A stretch of 64,000 nucleotides of DNA from Nitrospirales bacterium (GTDB lineage: Bacteria; Nitrospirota; Nitrospiria; Nitrospirales; UBA8639), in contig JAHRAQ010000012.1 of the NCBI GenBank assembly GCA_020027205.1, forward strand, positions 16,426 to 80,425, in the 5' to 3' direction. Both the position numbers and the translations under genes were made by a program. Of this stretch, positions 8,439-17,480 are shown in pieces (the stretch's first letter is position 1; each line of letters starts with the position of its first letter). The notes below the pieces were generated by a model. That model ran no database searches. It worked only from the letters and a program-made list of their open reading frames with translations, and was not told where the DNA came from.

Positions 8439-9559
8439 GAACGCGCCTCCTGTCGAAGGCCCGGCGCCTCGTCATCAAAATCGGCAGCAGCATTCTGGCC
8501 GCGCGGGCCGCCGGGCTGCGCCTCGACCAGATTCACCGCCTCTCCGGCGACATCGCGCAACTCACACGGGACGGCCGGGACGTGGTGCTGGTGTCGTCGG
8601 GCGCCATTGTCGCGGGCATCGAAAAACTCGGACTGACCACCTACCCGCAGACCCTTCCCCTGAAACAGGCGGCGGCCTCCGCCGGACAGAGTTACCTCCT
8701 GCGCGCCTATGAAAACAGTTTTCAGGACACCGGGCAGCGCATCGCCCAGGTGCTGCTCACCCACCAGGACCTGGCCGACCGCAAACGGTTTCTCAACGCG
8801 CGGCACACGCTCACCACGCTGCTCGGCCTGGGCGTCATTCCCGTCATCAATGAAAACGACGCGGTCTCGGTGGAGGAAATTCGTTTCGGCGACAACGACA
8901 CCCTCGCGGCGCAGGTGGCTCATCTGGTGGACGCCGACCTGCTGCTGATTCTGTCGGACGTGGACGGGTTGTTCACGCGGGACCCCCGGCGCCACCCCGA
9001 CGCCGCGCTCATCGGCGAAGTGACGGACATCACGCCGGAGATCGAACAAGGCGCGGGCCGCTCCCGCAGCCAGGACAGCCGCGGCGGCATGATGACAAAA
9101 ATCGAAGCCGCCAAACTCGTCGGCCGGTTCGGCATCCCGACGCTCCTGCTGAACGGCGACACGCCGGGCCTGCTGCCGCGCGTCTTCGCGGGCGGCGACG
9201 GCGGCACCCTGTTCATGCCGACGGGAGAAAAACGGCACAGCCGCAAACACTGGATTGCCGGCACGCTGCGGGCCAAGGGGCAACTCATTCTGGACGCCGG
9301 CGCCGTGGACGCGCTCGCCCACCGGGGCAAAAGTCTGCTGCCGTCCGGGATTCTCGAAGTGAAGGGCGCGTTCGTGCCCGGCGACCCGGTGTCCTGCATC
9401 GATACGGACGGCAACGAGTTTGCCAAAGGACTGGTGAACATGTCCTCGGATGTCGTGGCGGCCATCAAGGGGCGGCGCACGCAGGATATTCACCGTGAGT
9501 TGGGCGCGCAGGACTACGAAGAGGTCATCCACCGGGACAACCTGGCGCTGCTCCTGTGA
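8435..9559 (+). CDS. proB: Glutamate 5-kinase
   Basis: ATP-dependent phosphorylation of glutamate, the first step of proline synthesis. 374 residues: an amino-acid kinase domain (about 1-260) with RRLVIKIGSSIL near the N-terminus, VSSGAIVAGIEKLGL, the INENDAVSVEEIRFGDND catalytic segment and RGGMMTKIEAAK, followed by a C-terminal PUA domain with KSLLPSGILEVKGAFVPGD. The PUA domain marks the longer, feedback-sensitive enzyme type. The start overlaps the obgE stop, implying translational coupling. proA is not in the window. Confidence 0.95.
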   Translation: MRTRLLSKARRLVIKIGSSILAARAAGLRLDQIHRLSGDIAQLTRDGRDVVLVSSGAIVAGIEKLGLTTYPQTLPLKQAAASAGQSYLLRAYENSFQDTGQRIAQVLLTHQDLADRKRFLNARHTLTTLLGLGVIPVINENDAVSVEEIRFGDNDTLAAQVAHLVDADLLLILSDVDGLFTRDPRRHPDAALIGEVTDITPEIEQGAGRSRSQDSRGGMMTKIEAAKLVGRFGIPTLLLNGDTPGLLPRVFAGGDGGTLFMPTGEKRHSRKHWIAGTLRAKGQLILDAGAVDALAHRGKSLLPSGILEVKGAFVPGDPVSCIDTDGNEFAKGLVNMSSDVVAAIKGRRTQDIHRELGAQDYEEVIHRDNLALLL

Positions 9560-9609
9560 CGCGCCGCCCCGGCCCCGTTCGTCATCACGCGGTGAACGAT
9601 TCCCCACCC

Positions 9610-10275
9610 ATGCGCACCGGCTTGCTGGGCGGCGCCTTCAACCCCGTGCATCGGGGCCATCTGGCCATGGCCGTCCACGCGCAAGAGGCGCTGGCCCTCG
9701 ACCGGATTCTCTTCCTGCCGTCGGGAGACCGCCCGCCGCACAAGGCCGGCGCCGACCTGGCCCCGGCGCACCACCGGCTGGCCATGGTCGAGTGCGCCAT
9801 TGCGGATGCGCCGACCTTCACCGCCACCGACATGGAAACCGCCGCGCCGGGCACGTCCTATACCGTCGACACCATCCGCGCCCTGCGGCGCACCGTGCGG
9901 GGGGAACTCTGGTTTCTCATCGGCCTTGACGCCTTTCTTGAAATGGCCGGTTGGAAATCGGTCGAGACGCTGGTCTCGTCGACCAATGTACTTGTGCAGT
10001 CGCGGCCGCCGGCGCGATTTTCCCAGGCGGCGTCGCTGCCGTTCCTGCCCGCGCCGCCCGCCGGCCACCTGGCGCAACTGGACGACGGCACGCGCCGGCG
10101 CGTGGAATTGCGCACCGGCGCCGGCACCGTGATTACGCTGTTGCGAATGCCCCCCTGTCCGGTGTCCGCGTCCGCCGTTCGCGCGCGCCTCCGGGAGGGC
10201 ACGGACGTGGCCGACTGGTTGCCGTCCCCGGTGCATTCTTATATACTGCGCCACCGCCTGTACGGGGCGCGGTAA
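9610..10275 (+). CDS. nadD: Nicotinate-nucleotide adenylyltransferase
   Basis: Adenylates nicotinate mononucleotide in NAD synthesis. 221 residues with the nucleotidyltransferase motif GGAFNPVHRGH at residues 6-16, the central SGDRPPHK, GLDAFLEM and the C-terminal SASAVRARLREG that corresponds to the ISxTxxR signature. I chose ATG 9610 because the glycine-rich loop then lies five residues from the start, as in the family. A GTG at 9556 overlapping the proB stop is an alternative that adds 18 residues. It is flanked by proB and rsfS, a common NAD/ribosome gene neighbourhood. Confidence 0.93.
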   Translation: MRTGLLGGAFNPVHRGHLAMAVHAQEALALDRILFLPSGDRPPHKAGADLAPAHHRLAMVECAIADAPTFTATDMETAAPGTSYTVDTIRALRRTVRGELWFLIGLDAFLEMAGWKSVETLVSSTNVLVQSRPPARFSQAASLPFLPAPPAGHLAQLDDGTRRRVELRTGAGTVITLLRMPPCPVSASAVRARLREGTDVADWLPSPVHSYILRHRLYGAR

Positions 10276-10286
10276 GGAGACACCGG

Positions 10287-10769
10287 ATTTCAGACGTTAA
10301 AGACAAAGCGCTGGCCATCGGGGGCATCGCCCTGGAGAAACAGGCCGCCGACGTCATGGTGCTGCACACGGCGGCGCTCACCTCGATTGCCGACTACCTC
10401 GTCATCGGCTCCGGCAACTCGGAACGCCACGTCAAAGCCATCGCCGAAGCGATTCGGCGGGACATGGCACAGCGCTTCGGGGAACGCGGCGCCAGAGAAG
10501 GCGAGGCGGCGGGGACGTGGGTGCTGCTTGATTACGGCGACATCGTGGTGCATATTTTCCGCGACGACGTCCGGCTGTATTATGCTCTGGAAAAAATGTG
10601 GAACGACGCGCCGCAACTCCCGCAGACCGACTATGAACCGGCCACGGCAGGCGTGGCGGCGTCACGCCCCGCGTCCGCGTCGCGCCCCGCGTCCGCCGGA
10701 GCGTCGCGTCACGCCGTCGGACACCCACCCGCCCGCGCGGCGGCGCGCGCGCAGGGAGCACGCCCATGA
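10287..10769 (+). CDS. rsfS: Ribosomal silencing factor RsfS, apparent ATT start
   Basis: Binds L14 and blocks joining of the ribosomal subunits in starved cells. The family core is clear: ALEKQAADVMVLHTAAL, SIADYLVIGSGNSERHVKAIAEAI, GTWVLLDYGDIVVHIF and YYALEKMWNDAPQ. No ATG, GTG or TTG lies in frame near the family start; the best initiation codon is ATT at 10287, six bases after a strong AAGGAGA (10273-10279). A rare ATT start would fit a translation-related gene, but a sequencing error cannot be excluded. The tail after residue ~117 is Ala/Ser/Pro/Arg-rich low complexity. The stop overlaps bioB (ATGA). Confidence 0.88.
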   Translation: MSDVKDKALAIGGIALEKQAADVMVLHTAALTSIADYLVIGSGNSERHVKAIAEAIRRDMAQRFGERGAREGEAAGTWVLLDYGDIVVHIFRDDVRLYYALEKMWNDAPQLPQTDYEPATAGVAASRPASASRPASAGASRHAVGHPPARAAARAQGARP

Positions 10770-11776
10770 CGTCATGTGACACGACCTCTAACGCGCTCGC
10801 GGACCGGGTCTTGCAAGGCCACGCGGTCACCCGCGAGGAAGGCCGCGCGATTCTCCGCACCGAGCACGCCGGCGTACTGCCCCTGGTCAACGCCGCGTAT
10901 AAACTTCGCCACGCCTTCCGGGGCCGCCGGGTCGCCATCCAGATGTTGTTCAACGCCAAAAGCGGCGCCTGCCAGGAAGACTGTCACTACTGTTCGCAAT
11001 CCAGCGTTGCCACCGGCCCCATCGACCGCTACGCGCTCGTGGCCCCGGAGGCCATGCTGGACGCCGCGCGCCGCGCGCACGCCGCCGACGCACAACGGTA
11101 CTGCGTCGTCATCAGCGGCCGCACGCCACTCGACAAAGAACTCGACGACATCGCCGCCGGGGTCACGCGCATCAAACGGGAACTGCCCTTGCAAGTCTGC
11201 TGTTCGGTGGGCCTCCTGACGGAACCGCAGGCGCGGCAACTCAAAGCCGCCGGCGTCGACCGCATCAACCACAACCTGAACACCGGCGAAGATTTTCACC
11301 CGTCCATCTGCACCACGCACACGTACCGGGACCGGATGACCACGCTGCGGAACGCCCGCGCCGCCGGGTTGGAATTGTGTTCCGGCGGCATCGTCGGCAT
11401 GGGCGAATCCGACGACGACCTGCTGGACCTCGCCTTCGCCCTGCGCGACGTGGCGCCCGACTCCATCCCGCTCAACATGCTCCATCCCATGCCCGGCACC
11501 CCCCTCGCCGACGCCGCGCACCTCACCCCGTCACGGTGCCTCATCATCCTGTGCCTCTTCCGTTTCATCCATCCCACACGCGAACTCCGCGCCGCCGGCG
11601 GCCGCGAATTCAACCTGCGCTCCCTGCAACCCCTGGCCCTCTACGTCGCCGACTCCCTCTTCGTCAACGGCTACCTCACCACCCCCGGCCAACCCGCCGA
11701 CGAAGTGCGGCAAATGATCGAAGACCTGGGCTTCGAAGTCGCAACAGAAAATCCCGCACCGGCCTGCCAAACCTGA
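10766..11776 (+). CDS. bioB: Biotin synthase
   Basis: Radical SAM enzyme that inserts sulfur into dethiobiotin. 336 residues with the [4Fe-4S] motif CQEDCHYC (about residues 71-78) inside AKSGACQEDCHYCSQSS, and SAM/substrate segments CSGGIVGMGES and HPMPGTPL. The C-terminal half contains FNLRSLQPLALYVADSLFVNGYL. Start ATG 10766 overlaps the rsfS stop and has an AGGGAG site, suggesting it rides on the nadD-rsfS transcript. Other bio genes are absent from the window. A diverged copy of its last 34 codons lies 1.6 kb downstream (13413-13514). Confidence 0.94.
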   Translation: MTSCDTTSNALADRVLQGHAVTREEGRAILRTEHAGVLPLVNAAYKLRHAFRGRRVAIQMLFNAKSGACQEDCHYCSQSSVATGPIDRYALVAPEAMLDAARRAHAADAQRYCVVISGRTPLDKELDDIAAGVTRIKRELPLQVCCSVGLLTEPQARQLKAAGVDRINHNLNTGEDFHPSICTTHTYRDRMTTLRNARAAGLELCSGGIVGMGESDDDLLDLAFALRDVAPDSIPLNMLHPMPGTPLADAAHLTPSRCLIILCLFRFIHPTRELRAAGGREFNLRSLQPLALYVADSLFVNGYLTTPGQPADEVRQMIEDLGFEVATENPAPACQT

Positions 11777-11778
11777 CA

Positions 11779-12130
11779 CCCGTCATTCTCTTCCCGTCAT
11801 TCCTCCCTCCGTCATTCCCGACATTAGTAATCGGGAATCCATCCTTCTGTTTTTGTTCTTGTCCTTGTCCTTCCCCTCCGTCATTCCGCACCACCGACAC
11901 ACGAAGACAGGGCAAAGAAAAACAAGATGGATTCCCGCCTACTGACAGCGGGAATGACAGAGAGGATGGAACGGACACGACGACTTCCTCTTTCCGTCAC
12001 TCTCTTTCCGTCACTCTCTTTCCGTCATTCCCGACATTAGTAATCGGGAATCCATCCTTCTGTTGTACTATTCCGAATGGGACGAAGAAAGATAGATTCC
12101 CGCCAGGAAATCGGGGGAACAGCCTGCCCT
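11779..12130. repeat. REP-like repeats after bioB
   Basis: Starts directly after the bioB stop with CCCGTCATTCTCTTCCCGTC, then short-loop and long-loop units. The whole succession, including the CGACACACGAAGACAGGGC segment, is repeated almost exactly at 13517-13740 after the bioB-tail copy, so it belongs to a larger duplicated block. Confidence 0.85.
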
Positions 12131-12265
12131 CGCCATTCTAATCGGGAGACAGACGTGATAGCATGACGGACACGGCGAGGACGTTGATTTTTCCAAGGGT
12201 CAATGTCCTCTTGTTATTGCTACATTGACTTGCTCCGAAGCAGCACGATTCACAAACCCTCAATC

Positions 12266-13385
12266 ATGAATCCAAGAAGAAAAATCATTGTTGCATTTGT
12301 GTCCGCGGCAGTCATCATAGTCATCGCCCTCACATATCAGGAGGAAATTTCTGAATCCTCCCTGGTACGGGCCATCTACTATAAGACGGTCCGACAGTAT
12401 CACCGCGTCAAATACCACGTATCAGGAAAATACCAACCCAGCTACTATGTGCCGGGGCGCGGCACTATCATCACAAGCAGGTTTACACCCGAACCGGACA
12501 TACACATTTCAGGCACAACGGCATTTGAAGCCATATATTTTGCCGACGACATTGGGGCGCAGGTTTCCAAAATCGATAACCGGGGGAATGTTCTGTGGCA
12601 ATTTCAGGGAAACGATAAGACTCGTTCTTTATTCCGCCACAAAAATCAAATTGGATTTGTCGATGGAGAGCAAATCAAGTTCGTGGATTCAACGTACGGC
12701 GTTCTTGCCAATAGGATGACCCCCGGCATAGGAAGACTTTCCTGCGCTCACATCACCCCCCCCCCACATTTTTCTTTGCGGGAGTTCCCCAAAATCAAAC
12801 AATATCTGGCAGGTGGACTTAACCAACGGAACAAAAAAACAACTGGACTTCATCGCCGCGTCATCTGCGCGAGATCTTGACGTCCGGCCGGATACGCTGG
12901 CCATCGCAGATACATTCGGGCACAAAGTAACTCTTTATAACAGGGAGACTGGTGTGGCGTTCGCCTCCATTGAAGAGTACTTTCCCAACAAAGTTCATTT
13001 TCTTTCCGGTACTGATCTGTTAATTCTCGGAGAACATTCAAACAGACTATCGATCTGGGATTTCAAGAAAAATACAACCAAGTTCATTTTTGGCCACGAT
13101 TCGGGGAATCTGAAGACAAATTTCCACATTGCGTCATGGATCAAAGCCGAACAATCGCTGGCGTTGCACGCAAACAAAAGTTTTATCAAGACGTCGCCTT
13201 CAAAGGCATCCTTATCTTTCTCTGGCACAAAGACACTTTACTCACCAAACTCTTTTGTGGTCTTCAACAAACAAATATTTATCGCCGACACCGACAACCA
13301 TCGCATCATTGCGATCAACACAACAGGAGACATAACAACGATTATCAGCGGCACCACCAATCCGGTCTCCCTGATTGTTGAGTAG
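12266..13385 (+). pseudogene. NHL/beta-propeller-like membrane-anchored protein, frameshifted at a C10 tract
   Basis: Two overlapping reading frames form one interrupted gene. The 5' part (ATG 12266) encodes a short basic N-terminus, a single membrane helix (IIVAFVSAAVIIVIALTY) and the start of a repeat-rich extracellular domain. The 3' part (from about 12766 to 13385) continues it and contains IADTDNHRIIAINTTGDITT, an NHL-type blade. The frames join across ten consecutive C bases at 12756-12765; nine C would restore one ~372-codon frame. This may be a true mutation, a slippage (phase-variation) switch or a sequencing error. The stretch is clearly richer in A+T than its neighbours and looks acquired. 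Function unknown. Confidence 0.7.
12756..12765 (+). repeat. Poly-C tract at the frameshift point
   Basis: Ten C bases in a row, inside the coding part of the NHL-like gene, exactly where the reading frame changes. Such runs are prone to slippage. Confidence 0.9.
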
Positions 13386-13412
13386 GGGCATCGCGTTGAC
13401 ACATCCTTCAAT

Positions 13413-13514
13413 TTCACCGCCGGCGGCCAACCCGCCAATGAAGTCCTGCGGATGATTGAAGCCCTGGGATTTGAGGTGGCAACGGAAAATCCCGCGCCCG
13501 CCTGCCGAACCTGA
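13413..13514 (+). pseudogene. Diverged duplicate of the bioB 3' end
   Basis: An in-frame stretch of about 33 codons ending in TGA reads GQPANEVLRMIEALGFEVAT and ends NPAPACRT. The intact bioB ends GQPADEVRQMIEDLGFEVAT..NPAPACQT. Most nucleotide differences are in third codon positions, so this is an old or xenologous allele, not a recent copy. No start codon or radical SAM domain precedes it; the sequence upstream is the NHL-like island. The repeat-rich DNA after the stop also matches that after bioB. Confidence 0.85.
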
Positions 13515-13516
13515 CG

Positions 13517-13785
13517 CCCGTCATTCTCTTTCCGTCATTCCTCCCTCCGTCATTCCCTCTCCGTCATTCCCGACATTTTTAATCGGGAATCCATCCTTCT
13601 GTTCTTGTCCTTCTGTTCTTGTCCTTCTGTTCTTGTTCTTGTCCTTCCCCTCCGTCATTCCGCGCCACCGACACACGAAGACAGGGCAAAGAAAAAACAA
13701 GATGGATTCCCGATTACTAATGTCGGGAATGACGGAGGGGACAGGCGAAAGCGTCGAGAGGATTCCCGCCTTCGCGGGAATGACA
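13517..13785. repeat. REP-like repeats, second copy of the post-bioB block
   Basis: Near-identical order of units to 11779-11950, with an internal CTTCTGTTCTTGTC triplication, then GAGAGGATTCCCGCC-TTC-GCGGGAATGAC (about 13758-13782), a tight hairpin of the classic GCGGGAATGAC type that lies next to the permease stop codon and may serve as its terminator. Confidence 0.85.
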
Positions 13786-13789
13786 AAAC

Positions 13790-16561
13790 TCACTCCTCCC
13801 GCAACCCCTCCGCGATGGCGCCGCGCGTGGCCCAGCGTGCCGGCAGCCAGCCTGCCGCCAGCGAGGTGACGGCGGCGATGAGCACGGCGGTCAGGATGGG
13901 GTGCGCGGGCACCGTCATCTGAATCGTCCAGCCGAAGGACTGTTTGTTGATGACGTAAATCAGCAACGCCGCCAGCAGCACGCCGCCGAGCAGTCCGAGC
14001 GCCAGCCCCACCACGCCAAGACAGAGCGACTCCCGCAGCACCAGCCCGCGCACCTGCCCGCGACCGGCGCCGATGGCGCGGAACGTCGCCAACTCGCGGC
14101 GGCGTTCCAGCACCGTCGTCAGCAGCGTGTTCATAATGCCGAGCAGTCCCACGACCACCGCCACCGCTTCCAGGCCGTGCGTCAATCGAAAGGTGCGGTC
14201 AAACACGGCCAGCACGTCCGCCCGCAGTTCGTGATTGGCGACCACCACCACGGCCGGCGCCGCCGGTGTCACCGGTGCCGACGATGTTGATGTCGCCGAT
14301 GTCACCGATGCTGCCGACGTCGGCGTCACCGCCGATGCCACCACCGCCGACGTCACCGCCGGCGCCACCGCCAACGCATCCCGCAACTCACGCCGGACGC
14401 GCATCGGATTCGCCTCCGGCGCGAGATACACCCCCAGCACCGTCGCGGTCTCATCCCCCCACCACGTTCGATAGAGCGACCGGTCGATCACCACCTTGCC
14501 GCCGTCCGTCGCGTAATCATAAAAGACGCCGACCACAGTGACGTCCCTGCGCCCGGCCGCCGTCGGCAACGTCAACTCGTCACCGACGCCCACGCCCAGC
14601 CGCCGCGCCAGCACTTCCGACACCACCGCCCCCCGCTCCGCCACGGCGCGTCGAAGACGGCGTGACGAATCGCCGTTCACAAACAGGTACCGACTGCGTT
14701 CCGCGTGCAGGGCAAGGTCCCGCGCCACCAGCCAGACCTGCGCGTCGCCGACCTGAATGCGCGCCTGCCGGTAGGGATCGACCGCCGCCACGCCCGGCAC
14801 GGCGCCGGCGCGTTGCATCACGTCCGGCGGCAACCCGCGCGCCGCGTCGAGTTGATGCGCGTCCAGCAACGCCGCGTGCGGCGCCACGATGAAATCCGCC
14901 ATGAAGGTTTGATCGATCCACCGTTCGACGGTGTCGCGAAAACTCGCCACCATCACGCCCACGCCCACCACGATGGCGATGCCCACCATGAACGCCGACA
15001 GCGTGACACAGTTGCGCGCCGGCGACGCGGCAATCTGGTCGACGGCCAGCCGCACGCCGGACGACGCGGGCGCGCACGCCGACGTCACCGCGCCCAGCAC
15101 ATACAGACCCAGCGGCGCCAGCAACGCGCATCCCAGCAGCACACAAAACGCCGCGGCATACCCGAACACCGGCAACCCGTTCACCGGCCCCGGCAGGGAC
15201 AACAACCCCGCCGCGCCCAGCGCCGCCAAAGCCGCCGCCGTCCAGCGAAGCGGCAGGCCGTCGTGCCGACGAAGCGCGTCGTATTGAAGCGACGAGCCGT
15301 CATGCCGGCACGGTGCGTCGTATTGAAGCGGCGGGCCGTCGTGTCGGCACGGCGCGTCATATTGACCGGGCGCCAGCGCGCGCGCCGGCGCGGTTCGACT
15401 CGCTTCCCGGCACGGCCCCAACGCCCCGACCACGGACAGCGCCATGCCCAGCAGACAACCGCCCGCCGCCACCGACAGGCTGAACGCCGGCACACCCGAC
15501 GTCTCCATGCCGTAGAGTTCGGTCACCGTTTCGGCTTCAATCGCCACCAACCAATGCGCCAACCCGCTCCCCAACGCCGCCCCCAGCGCGCCGCCGACGG
15601 CGCCGACGAGCACCGCCTCGCCCAGAAACACCAGGCCGATCTGCCCCCGCCGCATCCCGATCGCGCGCAACATGCCGATCTCCCGTCGAGACTGCGCCAC
15701 GGAAAAGCCGACGGCGTTGTACACCAGAAACATGCCGACCAACAGCCCGACGGCGCTCAACGCGGTCAGGTTCAACTGAAACGACGTCAGCATGTGCCGC
15801 ACCGGCCCGTGACGCTGCGACGACCGGCTGACCAGCACGGACGGCCCCAGACGCTCGCGCAAGTCGCGCATCACGCGATCCACCGGCACGCCGGGAGCCG
15901 TCACCAGATCCACCCCGTCGAGGTGCCCCAGCCGCGCAAAACGCACCTGGGCCGCGGCCATGTCCATCACCGCCGCGTCCCCCCGCCCGGCGCGCGCGGA
16001 CGACGGCCACACGCCGCGCACCGTCGCGTCGAAGTGACGGGAATCGACGCGCACCGTCACGCGGTCGCCGCGACCGACGCCCAGACTCGCGGCCAGGTCA
16101 CGGCCCAGAAATATCGCGTCGTCATCGAGCAGCGCGGTCAGCGCGGCGTCGTCGCGCAGAGACGCCGGACGGGGCGAATCTCCCGCCGACCAGCCGGCCG
16201 AATCCAGCACGTCCAGCCCCAGCGCCAGCGCCGGCCGGGCGGTCCCGCCGTCCGTTTCGAACATGACCGACTGGGCGATGAAGGGATGCGCACCGCGGAC
16301 GTCCGGGTGCGTCCGAATCCGTGCAAGAAGTCGTTCGTCCAGCCGCCCGTCGGCGCCGGCGAGATGAATGGCGGCCTCGCCCGCCACGCGCGTCACGCTG
16401 CGCTGAAACGCCTCGAAGACCGTGCGGTTCGCCAGCGACATGCCCAACGTCGCCGCCACGCCGATGCCGACGCCCGCCACCGTCAGCGCGGTGCGAAGCG
16501 GCCGGCTCGTCACATGCCCGACGGCGAGCGACACAAAGACACACAGGCGGTTGAACAACAT
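13790..16561 (-). CDS. ABC transporter permease, FtsX/MacB type (two FtsX modules)
   Basis: A 923-residue inner-membrane protein. It has an N-terminal membrane helix and MacB-like periplasmic domain (about 20-250), a first FtsX domain with three helices (about 265-390), then a second helix, periplasmic domain and FtsX domain ending near residue 915. This duplicated layout is that of permeases working with LolD-like ATPases to export or extract lipids, lipoproteins or peptides. The likely ATPase is at 18448-19308. Two low-complexity insertions are present: three 13-residue repeats (QYDAPCRHDG..) between the halves, and an Ala/Ser/Thr/Val-rich stretch near residue 750. Substrate is unknown. Confidence 0.85.
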   Translation of the reverse strand: MLFNRLCVFVSLAVGHVTSRPLRTALTVAGVGIGVAATLGMSLANRTVFEAFQRSVTRVAGEAAIHLAGADGRLDERLLARIRTHPDVRGAHPFIAQSVMFETDGGTARPALALGLDVLDSAGWSAGDSPRPASLRDDAALTALLDDDAIFLGRDLAASLGVGRGDRVTVRVDSRHFDATVRGVWPSSARAGRGDAAVMDMAAAQVRFARLGHLDGVDLVTAPGVPVDRVMRDLRERLGPSVLVSRSSQRHGPVRHMLTSFQLNLTALSAVGLLVGMFLVYNAVGFSVAQSRREIGMLRAIGMRRGQIGLVFLGEAVLVGAVGGALGAALGSGLAHWLVAIEAETVTELYGMETSGVPAFSLSVAAGGCLLGMALSVVGALGPCREASRTAPARALAPGQYDAPCRHDGPPLQYDAPCRHDGSSLQYDALRRHDGLPLRWTAAALAALGAAGLLSLPGPVNGLPVFGYAAAFCVLLGCALLAPLGLYVLGAVTSACAPASSGVRLAVDQIAASPARNCVTLSAFMVGIAIVVGVGVMVASFRDTVERWIDQTFMADFIVAPHAALLDAHQLDAARGLPPDVMQRAGAVPGVAAVDPYRQARIQVGDAQVWLVARDLALHAERSRYLFVNGDSSRRLRRAVAERGAVVSEVLARRLGVGVGDELTLPTAAGRRDVTVVGVFYDYATDGGKVVIDRSLYRTWWGDETATVLGVYLAPEANPMRVRRELRDALAVAPAVTSAVVASAVTPTSAASVTSATSTSSAPVTPAAPAVVVVANHELRADVLAVFDRTFRLTHGLEAVAVVVGLLGIMNTLLTTVLERRRELATFRAIGAGRGQVRGLVLRESLCLGVVGLALGLLGGVLLAALLIYVINKQSFGWTIQMTVPAHPILTAVLIAAVTSLAAGWLPARWATRGAIAEGLREE
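15247..15363 (-). repeat. Three tandem 39-bp repeats inside the permease gene
   Basis: Three consecutive 39-base units begin at 15247, 15286 and 15325 and encode the 13-residue repeat QYDAPCRHDGxxL in a cytoplasmic linker of the permease. Length is a multiple of three, so copy-number change would be tolerated. Confidence 0.9.
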
Positions 16562-16699
16562 TTGTTTCCCGAAATGGCGTTATGGTACGGTGCGACACGC
16601 TGGAGGGCGCGCGAAAAAAATCCGCGAGACACAATCCGTCCGGGACGTACGCTCGTCGCCGCATGACGGTGTGCCGCCGGCTTCGAGAGCGATGATCCG

Positions 16700-17122
16700 A
16701 TGCGTCACGCGACGGTCTTTCTGGGCACGGCGGCCTACACGGCGGGCACATTGACGCTGGCCGTGCTGTGGCACATCGTGCTGTTTGAGGAGCGTTACCG
16801 GCATTTTGGCTATTTTGACGGCGAGCCGGACTTCGCGCTGGGCGCCATCAGCGTGGTCATTCAGGGAGCGGCGCTGTCCTGGCTGTATCCGCGCGTCAGG
16901 CTGGGACGCCGCGTATCCGGCGTGGCGCACGGCCTTCGATATGCGTTGCTGATCGGGGTGTTCTTCTGGACGTCGCATGTACTGGCCTTTGTCGCCAAAC
17001 AGCACGTCAACGACGCGGGGATGTTTGTCATGATGGAGACCGTCTACCTCATCCTGCAATTCGGCCTTTACGGAATCGCCATCGGTCGCATCGGCCTGAT
17101 GGACAAGGCGGCCTGTCCATGA
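16700..17122 (+). CDS. Hypothetical integral membrane protein
   Basis: 140 residues with four predicted membrane helices (around residues 5-25, 45-65, 80-100 and 110-130), including LTLAVLWHIVLF and YLILQFGLYGIAIG. The HIVLFEERYRHFGYF stretch between helices 1 and 2 is reminiscent of small DUF1761/DUF2177-type proteins, but I do not recognise a family with confidence. It is divergently transcribed from the permease, with the 138-base gap presumably holding both promoters. It is followed 10 bases later by a LuxR-type regulator, so the two may form a small operon. Function not assigned. Confidence 0.75.
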   Translation: MRHATVFLGTAAYTAGTLTLAVLWHIVLFEERYRHFGYFDGEPDFALGAISVVIQGAALSWLYPRVRLGRRVSGVAHGLRYALLIGVFFWTSHVLAFVAKQHVNDAGMFVMMETVYLILQFGLYGIAIGRIGLMDKAACP

Positions 17123-17132
17123 CGTCCCCGAC

Positions 17133-17480
17133 GTGCGCATCGCCGGACGCGGCGCGCAGGGGGCGGGCGTGACGGCCAAATCCGGGGCGGACGTTCGCCA
17201 CGCCCGGCGCCGCGCCGCGCCGGCCCCGCGGCGGGTCAGGGACGCGGACCGGGCCGACGAGGCCCTCCTGCTGACCGCCCGTCAAAAAGAAGTGCTGCGC
17301 CTCGTGGCCCAGGGCCACACGAACCGGGAAATCGCCGACCAACTGGACATCAGCGTGCGCACCGTGGAAGTCCACCGGTTTAATCTGATGCGGCGGCTTC
17401 GCGTGCGCAACGTGGCCCAACTCCTCCGTCAGGGCATGCTCCTGCGCCTGATTCCAAAACAGGCCGCGTCCAACCGGTAG
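17133..17480 (+). CDS. LuxR-family helix-turn-helix regulator without receiver domain
   Basis: The C-terminal ~65 residues form a GerE/LuxR HTH: LTARQKEVLRLVAQGHTNREIADQLDISVRTVEVHR, with the invariant E, the V-A-x-G-x-T/S-N-x-E-I-A pattern and the recognition helix SVRTVEVH. The first ~45 residues are Arg/Ala-rich and unstructured, with no receiver or ligand domain, so it may bind DNA constitutively or need a partner. A later GTG at 17169 is an alternative start. Position after a membrane protein hints at local regulation, possibly of the neighbouring ABC or pyrD genes. Target unknown. Confidence 0.85.
   Translation: MRIAGRGAQGAGVTAKSGADVRHARRRAAPAPRRVRDADRADEALLLTARQKEVLRLVAQGHTNREIADQLDISVRTVEVHRFNLMRRLRVRNVAQLLRQGMLLRLIPKQAASNR

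Noticed and set aside
14705..16666. A 653-codon plus-strand frame opposite the permease
   Set aside because: Composition is Arg/His/Pro-rich with no motif; it mirrors the permease coding pattern.
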